Origin: Micromonospora sp. RP3T
Lineage (GTDB): Bacteria > Actinomycetota > Actinomycetes > Mycobacteriales > Micromonosporaceae
Assembly (NCBI RefSeq): GCF_003027925.1
Contig: NZ_PYPS01000017.1
Span: 1 to 64,000, forward strand
DNA length: 64,000 bases
Reading direction: 5' to 3'
In this document: positions 33,178-41,722 of the stretch, piece after piece
Position numbering within the stretch: the stretch's first letter is position 1
How the letters are laid out: each line of letters begins with the position of its first letter
Made by a program: the position numbers and the translations under genes
The notes under the pieces: generated by a model
The model's input: the letters and a program-made list of their open reading frames with translations, nothing else
Databases searched by the model: none
What the model was told of the DNA's origin: nothing

Positions 33178-33543
33178 TCAGCTCTCCGCCTTGACCAGCG
33201 GGAACTCCAGCGAGCCGGCTGGGCAGAGGAAGGTCAGCACCTCCACCCGGTAGAGCCCGGCCTGCACCGCCGGGTCGGCCTCCATGACGCTGCGGACGTC
33301 GTCCACCGAGCCGGTCCGGGCCAGTCCGAAGCCGATCGGCGGGTCGGGTTCCCGGGCCGGCCCGTCCACCGAGCCGTCGATCAGCACGATGCCGCGCCGC
33401 TGCAACGCCTGCATGTGCCGGAGGTGCTCGGACTGCAACCGCTGCACGGTCTCCTCCGGCAGCGCCCGGCCCGAGGGTCCGGGGTAGAGCACGATGCACT
33501 CGTAGGTGTCCAACGCGAAGTCGAGCCGGGGCGTGGCGCCCAT
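33178..33543 (-). CDS. YciI-like (DGPF) protein
   Basis: A 121-residue protein from ATG 33543 with a strong AGGAGGT site. It has an N-terminal Y-E-C-I-V-L-Y-x-P, a middle E-H-L-R-H-M-Q-A-L-Q-R-R-G-I-V-L-I-D-G with the conserved His, and S-V-D-D-V-R-S-V-M-E-A-D-P-A-V-Q-A-G. This is the ferredoxin-like YciI fold. YciI proteins are small lyase- or isomerase-like enzymes or stand-alone domains of unknown role. It ends 115 bases from the FAD oxidase start and may be in the same operon. Confidence 0.8.
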   Translation of the reverse strand: MGATPRLDFALDTYECIVLYPGPSGRALPEETVQRLQSEHLRHMQALQRRGIVLIDGSVDGPAREPDPPIGFGLARTGSVDDVRSVMEADPAVQAGLYRVEVLTFLCPAGSLEFPLVKAES

Positions 33544-33689
33544 GCGCACCTCCTGACCGCCGTCGCGTCCAGCCTCGCACGGGGTCGCGTCACCGCGGGG
33601 TCGCTCGCCGCAACTGCCCCGGGTCACCGCCGGAACCGGGCGTCCGTCCCGCCGTTGCCAGCACCTTCGGGGCATTGATATCTTTCCGC

Positions 33690-36383
33690 GTGCACATCGC
33701 CCGGGGCTCGACCGCGGCCGCCTCACCGTGGTTGGCCGGCCCGCCGGGCGACGCCGACCCGGAGCCGTCCTCGCTGGGCCAGGCCCTCCGCGGGTTCGCG
33801 ACCCGTACGCTCACCGACTTCGTGACGCGCTACACGCCGCGCTTCCGGGTGCCCCGCGTCTTCGCCGGATTCCCGGTGCAGGCGGACGTGCACGCCGACT
33901 TCGCCCACGTCCTCGGGCTGCTGCACGCCGGCGGGGTGACCCGGCTCGCCGGCACGCCGATCGACGACGCGTTGCTGACCGTGCTCGGCGCGGTCGACGG
34001 CGAGCGGACCCACACGTTCGCCTCCTACCGGGTGGCGGAGACGCTGCGCCGGTTCGGCCCGTGGGCGGACAACGCGCTGCTCCCCCGGCTGCCGCCGGAG
34101 CGGCGGGAGCACCTGCGGGCCGCCGTGGACACCGGGCCGCACGAGAGCTGGCTGGACGCCCGGACGCCGCGCAACTACGCGGCCGTGCTGGCCCGCTGCG
34201 AGCACGCCCGGGCGGAGCTCGGGCTGCCGGTGGACGCCATGGCGCTGGACGCCCTGGTCCGCCGCACCCGCGACCTGATCGAGGAGACGCCGGGCCGGCA
34301 GTTGGACGATTCCACCGACGGCTCCGGCCGCTTCGACATCTACGGCCCGGCCCTGTATCCGGTCGCCGAGCCGCTGGCGGCCCGGATCGGCCCGGCCTGG
34401 GCGGCGGGCGCCCGCGACGCGCTCGCCCTGGTGGATCTCGTGGTGACCGACAGCGGGAGCGCCGTCGCCTGGGGCCGCTCCGCCGGGGCGCTGGCCCGCT
34501 GCCTCACCGTGGAACTGGCCGGGCTCGTCGCGCGTCGTCCCGAGCTCTCCCCGACCGGCCGCGACGAGTGGGCGGCCCGGGCGCGCGACGCGTTCGACGC
34601 GCTCCGCCCCTGGTTCGACAAGGGGCTGATCCAGGCCCACCGGTACCGGTCGACCTACGCGTACCGGGGCCCCGCACGGCGGCTCCAGATGACCCTCGAC
34701 TGCCTCGGCAAGCTGCTGGACGCGGCGAACTCGCTGGACTCCGTGCCGATGCCGGGCCCGACGCCCCGTCGGCCGCGTGACGCGGTCTTCTTCTTCGACC
34801 GGGCCCGCCACGCCGGCGTCTGGTCGTACCGTTCGGCGCAGACCGCGTTCGTCCTGCCGCTGGTCGGGTCCACCGTCTCGGACTACCTGCCCGCCCCGCA
34901 GTGGCCCGGCCTGTTCGAGGTGCCGGTGGACAGCGCCCTCGCCACCGGCGTGCCGGTGGCGGTGCGGGACGGGCGTACGGTCGTGCCCGCCGGCCGGCCC
35001 GACCGGGTGGTCCACCGGCCGGGCGGCCTGGAGGTGGTCCACCACCGCTGGCAGGAGCCCGGAAGGCGGCAGACACCCGCCGACCTCCCGCCGGTGCCCG
35101 CGACGCGTCACGCCCGGTACGAGGTGCGCGGCCGGACCCTGCACGTGCACGAGGAGCTGCGCTTCGACCGGCCGCCGGAGGCGGTCGCGCTCCAGGTGAC
35201 GGAGGCGGCGGCCCGGCCGCTGCGGGTCGAGTTCGGCGTCGGCCCGGCGGACATGGTCACCACCGTCGAGGTGGCGGGCGTGTCGGCCTACCGCAGCTAC
35301 TTCGGCGAGCTGCCGGTCGTGCACCAGGTGGAGGTGGCGCCGGCCACCCGGATGGCGTTCACCTGGTCGGTGACGCCCAAGCTGCGGGTGGCCAGCTCGG
35401 CGTACGGGCACCACTACGACGCCCTGCTCTACGGTCCGCTGCGGGACCGGGTGCACGAGGTGGCGCTGGGCCGCGGGCAGCTCGACCGGCACCGGGAGAT
35501 CCTGGCCGACGTCGACGTGTTCCACCTGCACTGGCCGGAGCGGCTGCTCCCGGCGGAGCTGGCCGGGCACCTCGCGCTGATCGACGCGATCCGGGACAGC
35601 GGGGTACGGCTCCTGCTCACCCAGCACAACCTCACGCCGCACGACCGGCAGCCACGGTGGCGGTCGGTCTACCAGGCCTGGGCGGCGGCCGCCGACGGCG
35701 TGGTGCACCACAGCGAGCGCGGCCGGGACCGGGCGCGTGACGTGCTGCCCTATCCGGACGACGCCCGCCACTGGGTGATTCCGCACGGGCACTTCGGCGA
35801 CCTGATGACCGACATCCGCGCCGACGACCGGGCCCGCACCGAGCGGGAGTACGGCCTGCGGCCGGGCGCGCTGCGGCTGGGCGTGATCGGGGCGCCCCGC
35901 CCGGAGAAGGACACCGCGCTGGTCATCGACGCGGTGGCCGCGTCCGCCCGCGACGACATCGAACTGCTGGTCCTCTCCGGCACCCCGGAGCTGCCCCGCT
36001 CACCGGACCCCCGGATCCGGGTGGTGCCCTACGACCTGGTGCCCCGCCGCGAGTACAACCGGAGGCTGGCCGCGATCGACGTGCTGGTGCTGCCGTTCCG
36101 CGACGGCGAGATGCTGGCCACCGGCACCGTGGCCGACGCGATCGGGCGAGGACTGCCGGCGCTGGTGTCGCCGTGGCCCTTCCTCACCGAGATGCTCGGC
36201 GGGTCCGCCATCCCGTACGGCCGCACCCGGGAGGACCTGACCCGCTGCCTGGACTCGCTTGACGACGCCCGCCTCGACCGGGCCCGCGCCGCGAGCGGGC
36301 GGCTACGCGCCACGTACGACTGGGCCCGGGTGGCGGAGTCGCACCTCGCCGCGCTGGAGTCCCTGGGTCCCGCGAAGCTCTGA
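33690..36383 (+). CDS. Fusion of an alpha/alpha-toroid (DUF2264-like) domain and a GT4-type glycosyltransferase
   Basis: An 897-residue protein from GTG 33690, apparently leaderless because GATATCTT lies just upstream and there is no SD. Residues about 20-350 are helical, with G-R-F-D-I-Y-G-P-A-L-Y and W-G-R-S-A-G-A-L-A-R-C, resembling DUF2264/heparinase-type toroid hydrolases or lyases. Residues about 360-600 are beta-rich. From about residue 610 a GT-B glycosyltransferase follows: DVFHLHWPERLL, LLLTQHNLTPHD, WVIPHGHFGDL, L-G-V-I-G-A-P-R-P-E-K-D and DVLVLPFRDGEMLATGTVADAIGRG. I know of no described protein with this exact pairing. It is the first gene of a three-gene operon and probably builds or remodels a glycoside. 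Confidence 0.72.
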   Translation: MHIARGSTAAASPWLAGPPGDADPEPSSLGQALRGFATRTLTDFVTRYTPRFRVPRVFAGFPVQADVHADFAHVLGLLHAGGVTRLAGTPIDDALLTVLGAVDGERTHTFASYRVAETLRRFGPWADNALLPRLPPERREHLRAAVDTGPHESWLDARTPRNYAAVLARCEHARAELGLPVDAMALDALVRRTRDLIEETPGRQLDDSTDGSGRFDIYGPALYPVAEPLAARIGPAWAAGARDALALVDLVVTDSGSAVAWGRSAGALARCLTVELAGLVARRPELSPTGRDEWAARARDAFDALRPWFDKGLIQAHRYRSTYAYRGPARRLQMTLDCLGKLLDAANSLDSVPMPGPTPRRPRDAVFFFDRARHAGVWSYRSAQTAFVLPLVGSTVSDYLPAPQWPGLFEVPVDSALATGVPVAVRDGRTVVPAGRPDRVVHRPGGLEVVHHRWQEPGRRQTPADLPPVPATRHARYEVRGRTLHVHEELRFDRPPEAVALQVTEAAARPLRVEFGVGPADMVTTVEVAGVSAYRSYFGELPVVHQVEVAPATRMAFTWSVTPKLRVASSAYGHHYDALLYGPLRDRVHEVALGRGQLDRHREILADVDVFHLHWPERLLPAELAGHLALIDAIRDSGVRLLLTQHNLTPHDRQPRWRSVYQAWAAAADGVVHHSERGRDRARDVLPYPDDARHWVIPHGHFGDLMTDIRADDRARTEREYGLRPGALRLGVIGAPRPEKDTALVIDAVAASARDDIELLVLSGTPELPRSPDPRIRVVPYDLVPRREYNRRLAAIDVLVLPFRDGEMLATGTVADAIGRGLPALVSPWPFLTEMLGGSAIPYGRTREDLTRCLDSLDDARLDRARAASGRLRATYDWARVAESHLAALESLGPAKL

Positions 36384-36392
36384 GGAGAGTGG

Positions 36393-37385
36393 ATGACCGA
36401 CCAGACCACCGACCGGGCCGCGTCGCCGGACCACACCGTCGACCACCCGGCCGCGTTGCGCGTCGCCGCCGCCTCGGTGGCGGCCCGGGCCACCCACGCC
36501 CGGCCGTCGTCGCGCCCGGTCGACGTCCGCTACCTCGACGAGCTGCGCCGCCAGCCGCCGGTGGAGTCCGGGCTGCCCGGGCTGCCGGACGAACGGACCC
36601 GGATCGGCTTCGTGATCGTCCGAGACGCGATCAACTTCGGCTCCGGCCTGCACCCGCACCTGGTGAAGCTGCCCGGCCTGTCCGGCGCCCGGACCATCGG
36701 CCAGCTCCTGCTCGACCGGGTGCGCCGGGACGGCGTGCCGACGCCCGCGTACCTGGCCGGGCTGGACGGGCGGGCCTGCGCGGAGATGTTCGGCCAACCC
36801 GCGCGGGGTCCGGCGTTCACCCTGATGACCATGTTCGCCGCCGCCTGGAACGAGCTGGGCGCGTACACCCGGGACCGGTTCGGCGGGGAGTACCCGGCGC
36901 TGGTGGAGGAGGCGGCCGGGTCGCCGACGGCGATGGTGGCGATCCTGGCCGGGATGCCGCACTGGCGGGACGTCTCCCGCCACGGTGACCTGGACGTGCC
37001 GTTCCACAAGCGGGCCCAGCTGGCGACGTACGGCCTGTCGTTGTGCCACGACCCCGGCGGCGCGCGACGGTTCACCGACCTCGGCCGGCTGACCGCGTTC
37101 GCCGACAACCTCATCCCGCACGTGCTGATCGAGGACGGGCTGCTGGAGATCGACGCGGAGCTGGCCGACTCGCTGCGGGCGGGCCGGCCGTTGGCGCACG
37201 GCAGCCCGGCGGAGGTCGAGCTGCGGGCCGCGGCGGTCGAGATCTGTGAGCGGCTGGCCCACCGGTCGGCGGCGGCCGGCGACCCGGTGCACCCGGTGGA
37301 GCTGGCCAGCCTGCTGTGGAAGAAGGGGCAGCAGCCGCGCTACAAGGCCCGGCCCCGGCCCCGCAGCGTCAGCTTCGCCTACTGA
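36393..37385 (+). CDS. Queuosine salvage family protein (DUF2419/Qng1-like)
   Basis: A 330-residue protein with GAGGAGAG before ATG 36393. It shows I-G-F-V-I-V-R-D-A-I-N-F-G-S-G, QLATYGLSL, L-T-A-F-A-D-N-L-I-P-H-V-L with G-L-L-E-I-D, G-S-P-A-E-V-E-L-R-A-A-A-V-E and a C-terminal L-A-S-L-L-W-K-K-G. This pattern matches the DUF2419 family, whose characterised members hydrolyse queuosine 5'-phosphate to queuine. Actinobacteria generally lack the queuosine pathway, so here it may act on another nucleoside or N-glycoside. It lies nine bases after the toroid-GT gene and 11 bases before the dehydrogenase gene. Confidence 0.75.
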   Translation: MTDQTTDRAASPDHTVDHPAALRVAAASVAARATHARPSSRPVDVRYLDELRRQPPVESGLPGLPDERTRIGFVIVRDAINFGSGLHPHLVKLPGLSGARTIGQLLLDRVRRDGVPTPAYLAGLDGRACAEMFGQPARGPAFTLMTMFAAAWNELGAYTRDRFGGEYPALVEEAAGSPTAMVAILAGMPHWRDVSRHGDLDVPFHKRAQLATYGLSLCHDPGGARRFTDLGRLTAFADNLIPHVLIEDGLLEIDAELADSLRAGRPLAHGSPAEVELRAAAVEICERLAHRSAAAGDPVHPVELASLLWKKGQQPRYKARPRPRSVSFAY

Positions 37386-37396
37386 GGAGGACGTGG

Positions 37397-38392
37397 ATGC
37401 TCCCGGCCGCCCTGCTGATGCGCGCGGACCTGCCCGACCAGCTCTTCACGCCCACCAGCCGGGCCCGGCTGGACCGGCTGGTCAGCCTCCCCCCGGAGCC
37501 CTGGACCGGCTGGTCCGACGCCACCCCGGCGGCGCTGCGCCGCACCGAGCTGCTGCTGACCGGCTGGGGCTGCCCACGCCTCGGCGTGGCGGAGCTGGCC
37601 GCCATGCCCCGCCTGCGGGCGGTGGTCCACACCGGCGGCTCGGTCAAGGAACTGCTGGACCCGGCGGTGTGGGAGCGCGGCGTGCGGGTCACCACGTCGG
37701 CGCGGGCCAACGCGGTGCCGGTGGCCGACTACACGGTGGCGATGGTGCTGCTGGCCGGCAAGAACGTCCTCGCCGCCGCCGACCGTTACCGGCGCAGCCT
37801 GGACCGCCGCGCCCTGCTGACCGGTTACCCGGCGACGGGAAACGCGGACCGGACGGTGGGGCTGGTCGGCGCGTCCCGGGTCGGCCGGCTGGTGGCGGCC
37901 CGCCTGTCGGCCCTCGGCTTCCGGCTGCTCTGCCACGACCCGTTCCTGGCACCGGACGACGCGCGGCGGCTCGGGGTACGCCCCGTCGAGCTGGGGCACC
38001 TGCTCCGGGAGTCGTCGATCGTCAGCCTGCACGCCCCGCTCACGCCGGAGACCGCCGGGATGATCGACGCGGCCGGACTGTCGCTGCTGCCCGACGGTGC
38101 CACAGTGATCAACACCGCCCGGGCCGGGCTGCTGGACCAGGAGGCGCTGCTCGGGCACCTGCGTACCGGTCGGCTCTCCGCCGTGCTGGACGTGACCGAT
38201 CCCGAGCCGCTGCCGCTGGACCATCCCCTGCGCGCCCTGCCGAACGTGCTCGTCACGCCGCACGTCGCCGGCGCGCAGGGCAGCGAGCTGCGCCGGCTCG
38301 GCGACCAGGCGGTGGAGGAGGTGGACCGGTTCGTCCACGGTCTGCCGGCGGCGGATCCGGTCCTGGTGGAGCGGCTGCCGTTCCTCGCCTGA
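37397..38392 (+). CDS. D-isomer 2-hydroxyacid dehydrogenase family protein
   Basis: A 331-residue NAD(P)-dependent enzyme from ATG 37397 with GAGGAGG seven bases upstream. The nucleotide-binding motif is VGLVGASRVGRLVAARL, and the Arg, Glu and His of the active site lie in I-N-T-A-R-A-G-L-L, V-T-D-P-E-P-L and T-P-H-V-A-G-A. The variant V-G-A-S-x-V-G in place of G-x-G-x-x-G is seen in a subgroup annotated as hydroxyacid dehydrogenases near glycan genes. It ends the plus-strand operon. The substrate is unknown. Confidence 0.85.
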   Translation: MLPAALLMRADLPDQLFTPTSRARLDRLVSLPPEPWTGWSDATPAALRRTELLLTGWGCPRLGVAELAAMPRLRAVVHTGGSVKELLDPAVWERGVRVTTSARANAVPVADYTVAMVLLAGKNVLAAADRYRRSLDRRALLTGYPATGNADRTVGLVGASRVGRLVAARLSALGFRLLCHDPFLAPDDARRLGVRPVELGHLLRESSIVSLHAPLTPETAGMIDAAGLSLLPDGATVINTARAGLLDQEALLGHLRTGRLSAVLDVTDPEPLPLDHPLRALPNVLVTPHVAGAQGSELRRLGDQAVEEVDRFVHGLPAADPVLVERLPFLA

Positions 38393-38417
38393 GCCGGGCC
38401 GTCCGAGCCGGGCCGCG

Positions 38418-39230
38418 TCAGCCGTCCAACTCCGCGCGGTACTTCCAGTAGCGCCGGCCGAACTCGCTGAAGTCGGGGAACTCGTCGGCCCAGAACTTCT
38501 TCGGCCCGACGCAGTGCACCAGGGACGCCTGCGCCGGGTCACCGCCGTAGGCCGGCTCCAGCCGCCAGCCCATCATGTGGTTCCACCGGTGCGGCAGCCG
38601 CAGCCAGCGTCCGAACAGGACGTGGTTCAGCGCGTCCTGGTCGGGGTAGCGCGCGGCGTCCGCGTGCCGCTCGATGTAGTCCAGCGCGCGACCGGTGACG
38701 TCCGCGTCGCGCCACCGCGCGAGGTCGATCAGCAACATGCCGGAGTTGAAGTAGGGCGCCTGCGGGTCCAGCGTGGCCTCCTCCCGCAGCCCCGGGAGCG
38801 CGCCCCCGTCGGCCAGCCGCCGGGTGTACGCGTCGCGCACCGCACCGACCACCGCCTCGCCGAGCGCGACGTCGGCGAGCCCGGCCAGCGACCCCGTGCA
38901 GAGCATGTCGCAGTCGAGGTAGACCAGCCGGTCCAGCTCGGCGGGCACCAGCCAGGGCAGGAACAGCCGCAGGTACATGCCCTGGGAGATGTGTCGCGCG
39001 CTGTCCCGGGTGGACAGCGGCAGGTGTGCGACCCGGTCCACCGGCCGGAAGCGCACCTCGCCGCGGTCGCCGACCTGCCGGCGGACCGCGTCGCGCAGGT
39101 CCGCCCCGAGTTCGTGATCGGTGACCAGCCAGAAAGTGGGCGTGGCCAGCGCGCCCTCGCGCAGGATGCTCTCGATGAGGACCCGTGCGTGCGGCACGTA
39201 CGCCTCGTCGAAGCCGAGTCCGAAGTGCAC
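38418..39230 (-). CDS. Glycosyltransferase family 8
   Basis: A 270-residue GT-A enzyme with retaining chemistry by family. It starts with HFGLGFDEAYVPHARVLIESIL. The metal-binding DxD is in RLVYLDCDMLC. It also has Y-F-N-S-G-M-L-L-I-D, P-D-Q-D-A-L-N and L-V-H-C-V-G-P-K-K-F-W, all LgtC/glycogenin-like. Start GTG 39230. It is convergent with the dehydrogenase (25-base gap) and divergent from the MFS exporter, and is probably part of the cluster's glycosylation. Confidence 0.9.
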   Translation of the reverse strand: MHFGLGFDEAYVPHARVLIESILREGALATPTFWLVTDHELGADLRDAVRRQVGDRGEVRFRPVDRVAHLPLSTRDSARHISQGMYLRLFLPWLVPAELDRLVYLDCDMLCTGSLAGLADVALGEAVVGAVRDAYTRRLADGGALPGLREEATLDPQAPYFNSGMLLIDLARWRDADVTGRALDYIERHADAARYPDQDALNHVLFGRWLRLPHRWNHMMGWRLEPAYGGDPAQASLVHCVGPKKFWADEFPDFSEFGRRYWKYRAELDG

Positions 39231-39363
39231 CGCGTTCCCATCGTCGTCCCGACGCGCCCGGCGGTGGCGCCGCTGCCAGCTTCGGACACGGTGACCGGGA
39301 TTGCCAACCCCGTACGACCCCTATCCGGCAGCGACGGGAGCCGATGTCCGGCCCGCCGGCCGG

Positions 39364-39369
39364 TAGGCT
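39364..39369 (+). promoter_or_regulatory. -10 element of a leaderless promoter (MFS gene)
   Basis: TAGGCT is followed by six bases and GTG 39376, with no SD. It lies in the 145-base divergent gap to the GT8 gene, which holds no other gene. Confidence 0.5.
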
Positions 39370-39375
39370 CGCCCG

Positions 39376-40626
39376 GTGGTGCCCTTCCCCGTTTTCTGGT
39401 GCTTCGCCCTGCTGTCGAACACCGCGGCGTCGGCCCAGTGGGTGAACATCGCCTGGGCGCTGGGCGACAACCGACTGCCGGCGGCGGTGCTCGCCGTGTG
39501 GCAGATCTCCGCGCTGCTGGGCACGATCCCCGGTGTGCTGCTGGGGGCGCGGGCGGCCCGCCGGCTCGGCCACGTCCGTACCCTGGTGTGGTCGTCCGCG
39601 GTCGAGGCGGCGAGCTGTCTGGCGGTGGCCGTCGTCGCCTGGGACACCGGCGACGGGCTGTCCACCCGCCGCGCGCTGCTGGTGGCGGTCGTCTGCTCGG
39701 TCACGCCGTTCGCGGTCGGCTTCGGCGGCCCGTCCTGGCTGGCCCTGGTCGGCGCCTGGCCGGGCAGCGCGAGCCGGACCCGCCAGTTGCTGCTGGACAG
39801 CATCCAGTTCCAGCTCGGCCGCACCGCCGGGCCGCCCGTGGCGGCCCTCCTGATCGCCACCGTCGCCCATCCGGTGCCGGTCGCGGCGGTGGCCAACTCC
39901 GTCACCTTCCTCGCCGTCACGGTGATCATGCTGGCCGCGGCGCGTACGCCCGGTGTCGGGCCGCCGCCGCCCCGGCTCGCCGACGCGCCGACGGCCCGGC
40001 CATCCTGGCGGCTGTTCGGCTCCACCGCCGTGCTCGCCGCCGCCGGATACGCGCTGGCCAGCGACACGTCCCGGCTCTACGTCGCCCGCCTCATCCGGGC
40101 CGCCGAGCTGCCCGCCGTGGTCTTCTCGGTGACCGTCTCGGTGGTGGCGCTCACCGCCGCCGGCGCCGCCGCCGTGGCCGCCCGGCGGCGGATACCGGAC
40201 CGCCGGCTGGCCCAGCTCGGGCTCGGCCTGCTCGCCGCCGGCCTGCTCACCTGGGCGACCGCGAGCACGCTGGGCGTACCGGCCTGGATCGTCGGCGGGG
40301 CGCTGGTCGGCGCGTCGCTGCCGCTGGCGCACGCCGCGCTGACCTCGCTGGTGATGGGCGAGGCCGGCGACGCGGACCAGGCGACCGGGGCCGCGGTCAC
40401 GATGGCGACGAACACCGGCGCGGTGGCGCTCGGCAGCACCGTGGTCGCTCCGCTGGTGAGCCCGCTCGGGCCGCTGGTGTTCCTGCCGCTGGCCGCCCTG
40501 GCGGCGATCGCGCTGGCCCGGGTGCGCCGCCGCTACCGGGCCGACGCCCTCGCGCCGCCGCCCGCCGTGCCGGTGCCGGCGGGCGGCGTCAGCGCCGGAG
40601 GCAGTCCGCCAGGTCGGCCGCGATGA
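39376..40626 (+). CDS. MFS transporter, putative exporter
   Basis: A 416-residue membrane protein with about 12 spans in two halves joined by a loop near residue 200 (TPGVGPPPPRLADAPTARPS). The motif-A-like loop G-A-R-A-A-R-R-L-G-H-V-R-T lies after the second span. It resembles the MFS_3/EntS exporter group. It is the only transporter in the cluster and is the natural candidate for product export. Its last 38 bases overlap the end of the convergent glycosyltransferase gene. Confidence 0.8.
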   Translation: MVPFPVFWCFALLSNTAASAQWVNIAWALGDNRLPAAVLAVWQISALLGTIPGVLLGARAARRLGHVRTLVWSSAVEAASCLAVAVVAWDTGDGLSTRRALLVAVVCSVTPFAVGFGGPSWLALVGAWPGSASRTRQLLLDSIQFQLGRTAGPPVAALLIATVAHPVPVAAVANSVTFLAVTVIMLAAARTPGVGPPPPRLADAPTARPSWRLFGSTAVLAAAGYALASDTSRLYVARLIRAAELPAVVFSVTVSVVALTAAGAAAVAARRRIPDRRLAQLGLGLLAAGLLTWATASTLGVPAWIVGGALVGASLPLAHAALTSLVMGEAGDADQATGAAVTMATNTGAVALGSTVVAPLVSPLGPLVFLPLAALAAIALARVRRRYRADALAPPPAVPVPAGGVSAGGSPPGRPR

Positions 40627-41722
40627 CCGCGGCACCGCTGACCGGGGCACGCAGCGCCGCGGGGAGCGGCCGGTCCCGCTGGTCGGGGTGCCGCCACGCC
40701 TCGGCGAGCGCCGCGCCGAAGGCCGGATCGGGCAACACCCGCTCGTTGAGGTCGTGCACCGCCCGGACCCCGTCGCCCTCCGGGAGGTCGGCCCCGATCG
40801 GGCGGTACGCGTCGTCCAGCACCCGCCAGGCGGGGCCCAGTTCCGTGCCGTGGTGGCGCAGCAACCGGCGCAGGTTGAGCACCTGCGAGTAGTTCTCCGG
40901 CGGCAGCGGCAGCATCGGACGGCCGAGCTGGGCCAGTTCCAGGATCGTGGTCAGCCCCGGGGGCGCCAGGACCCCGCCGGCCCGCCGGAACAACGCGAGC
41001 GCCGCGTCGTGGCTGAGCGAACGGGCGTCGACCCCGGCGAAGAGGTCACCGAATCGGTCGATGGCGCCCGCGCTGGTGAGCACCACCGGCGGGCCCGCCG
41101 ACGCGTCGGCGACCAGGCGCAGCACCCGCGTGAGGTAGACGTGTTGGCTGCCCGGGTACGGGTTGAGCAGGCCACCGAGGCTGGCCACCCACGGCGCTCC
41201 GGCGCGGTCCGCCGGCCCGGTGTCGGCCGGCTCCGGCCCGACGTCGGTGATCGGCGGGACGGCCCGGACGTTCGGCACCCCGGTACGGGCCATCACCTCG
41301 ACCGAGTCGAAGAGATCCTGCACCCAGTAGCGACGCACCGACCGGATGCCGGGGAAACCGGCGAACGAGTCCGGCCGCCACATGTAGGCCAGGCTGTCGA
41401 CGCAGAACACCGGCAGCTCCGGCGCCAGGCGGGCGGCCAACGGCCGGTGCATCACCACGATCATCGCGTCCAGGGTCGGCCGCAGCTCACCGCCGACCTG
41501 CTCGGCCTCGTGGACGCTGCCGGTGTCCACGACCCGGGCCGACAGCCCGGTGCGCCGGAGCAGCTCCAGTCCGAGGCCGCTGGACACGAACGTCCAGCGC
41601 ACCCCGTCGCCGAGCCGCCGGTGGACCGCCTGGGCGACGGCGACGGCCTTGCTCGCCGGCCCGTAGCCGAACGGCAGCGCGTACAGCCCGAGTCGCAGCG
41701 GCGTACCGCCCGGGCCGCTCAT
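40589..41722 (-). CDS. GT-B glycosyltransferase (MurG/GT1-like)
   Basis: A 377-residue protein. It starts LRLGLYALPFGYGPASKAVAVAQAV, has SLGGLLNPYPGSQHVYLTRVL in the middle, and a nucleotide-sugar pocket G-G-V-L-A-P-P-G-L-T-T-I-L-E-L-A-Q-L-G-R-P-M-L-P-L-P, like GT1/GT28 enzymes. Proteins annotated as cytosylglucuronate-synthase-like share this opening, but I cannot confirm the relation. It ends the ten-gene minus operon and overlaps the preceding gene by four bases. Confidence 0.72.
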   Translation of the reverse strand: MSGPGGTPLRLGLYALPFGYGPASKAVAVAQAVHRRLGDGVRWTFVSSGLGLELLRRTGLSARVVDTGSVHEAEQVGGELRPTLDAMIVVMHRPLAARLAPELPVFCVDSLAYMWRPDSFAGFPGIRSVRRYWVQDLFDSVEVMARTGVPNVRAVPPITDVGPEPADTGPADRAGAPWVASLGGLLNPYPGSQHVYLTRVLRLVADASAGPPVVLTSAGAIDRFGDLFAGVDARSLSHDAALALFRRAGGVLAPPGLTTILELAQLGRPMLPLPPENYSQVLNLRRLLRHHGTELGPAWRVLDDAYRPIGADLPEGDGVRAVHDLNERVLPDPAFGAALAEAWRHPDQRDRPLPAALRAPVSGAAVIAADLADCLRR

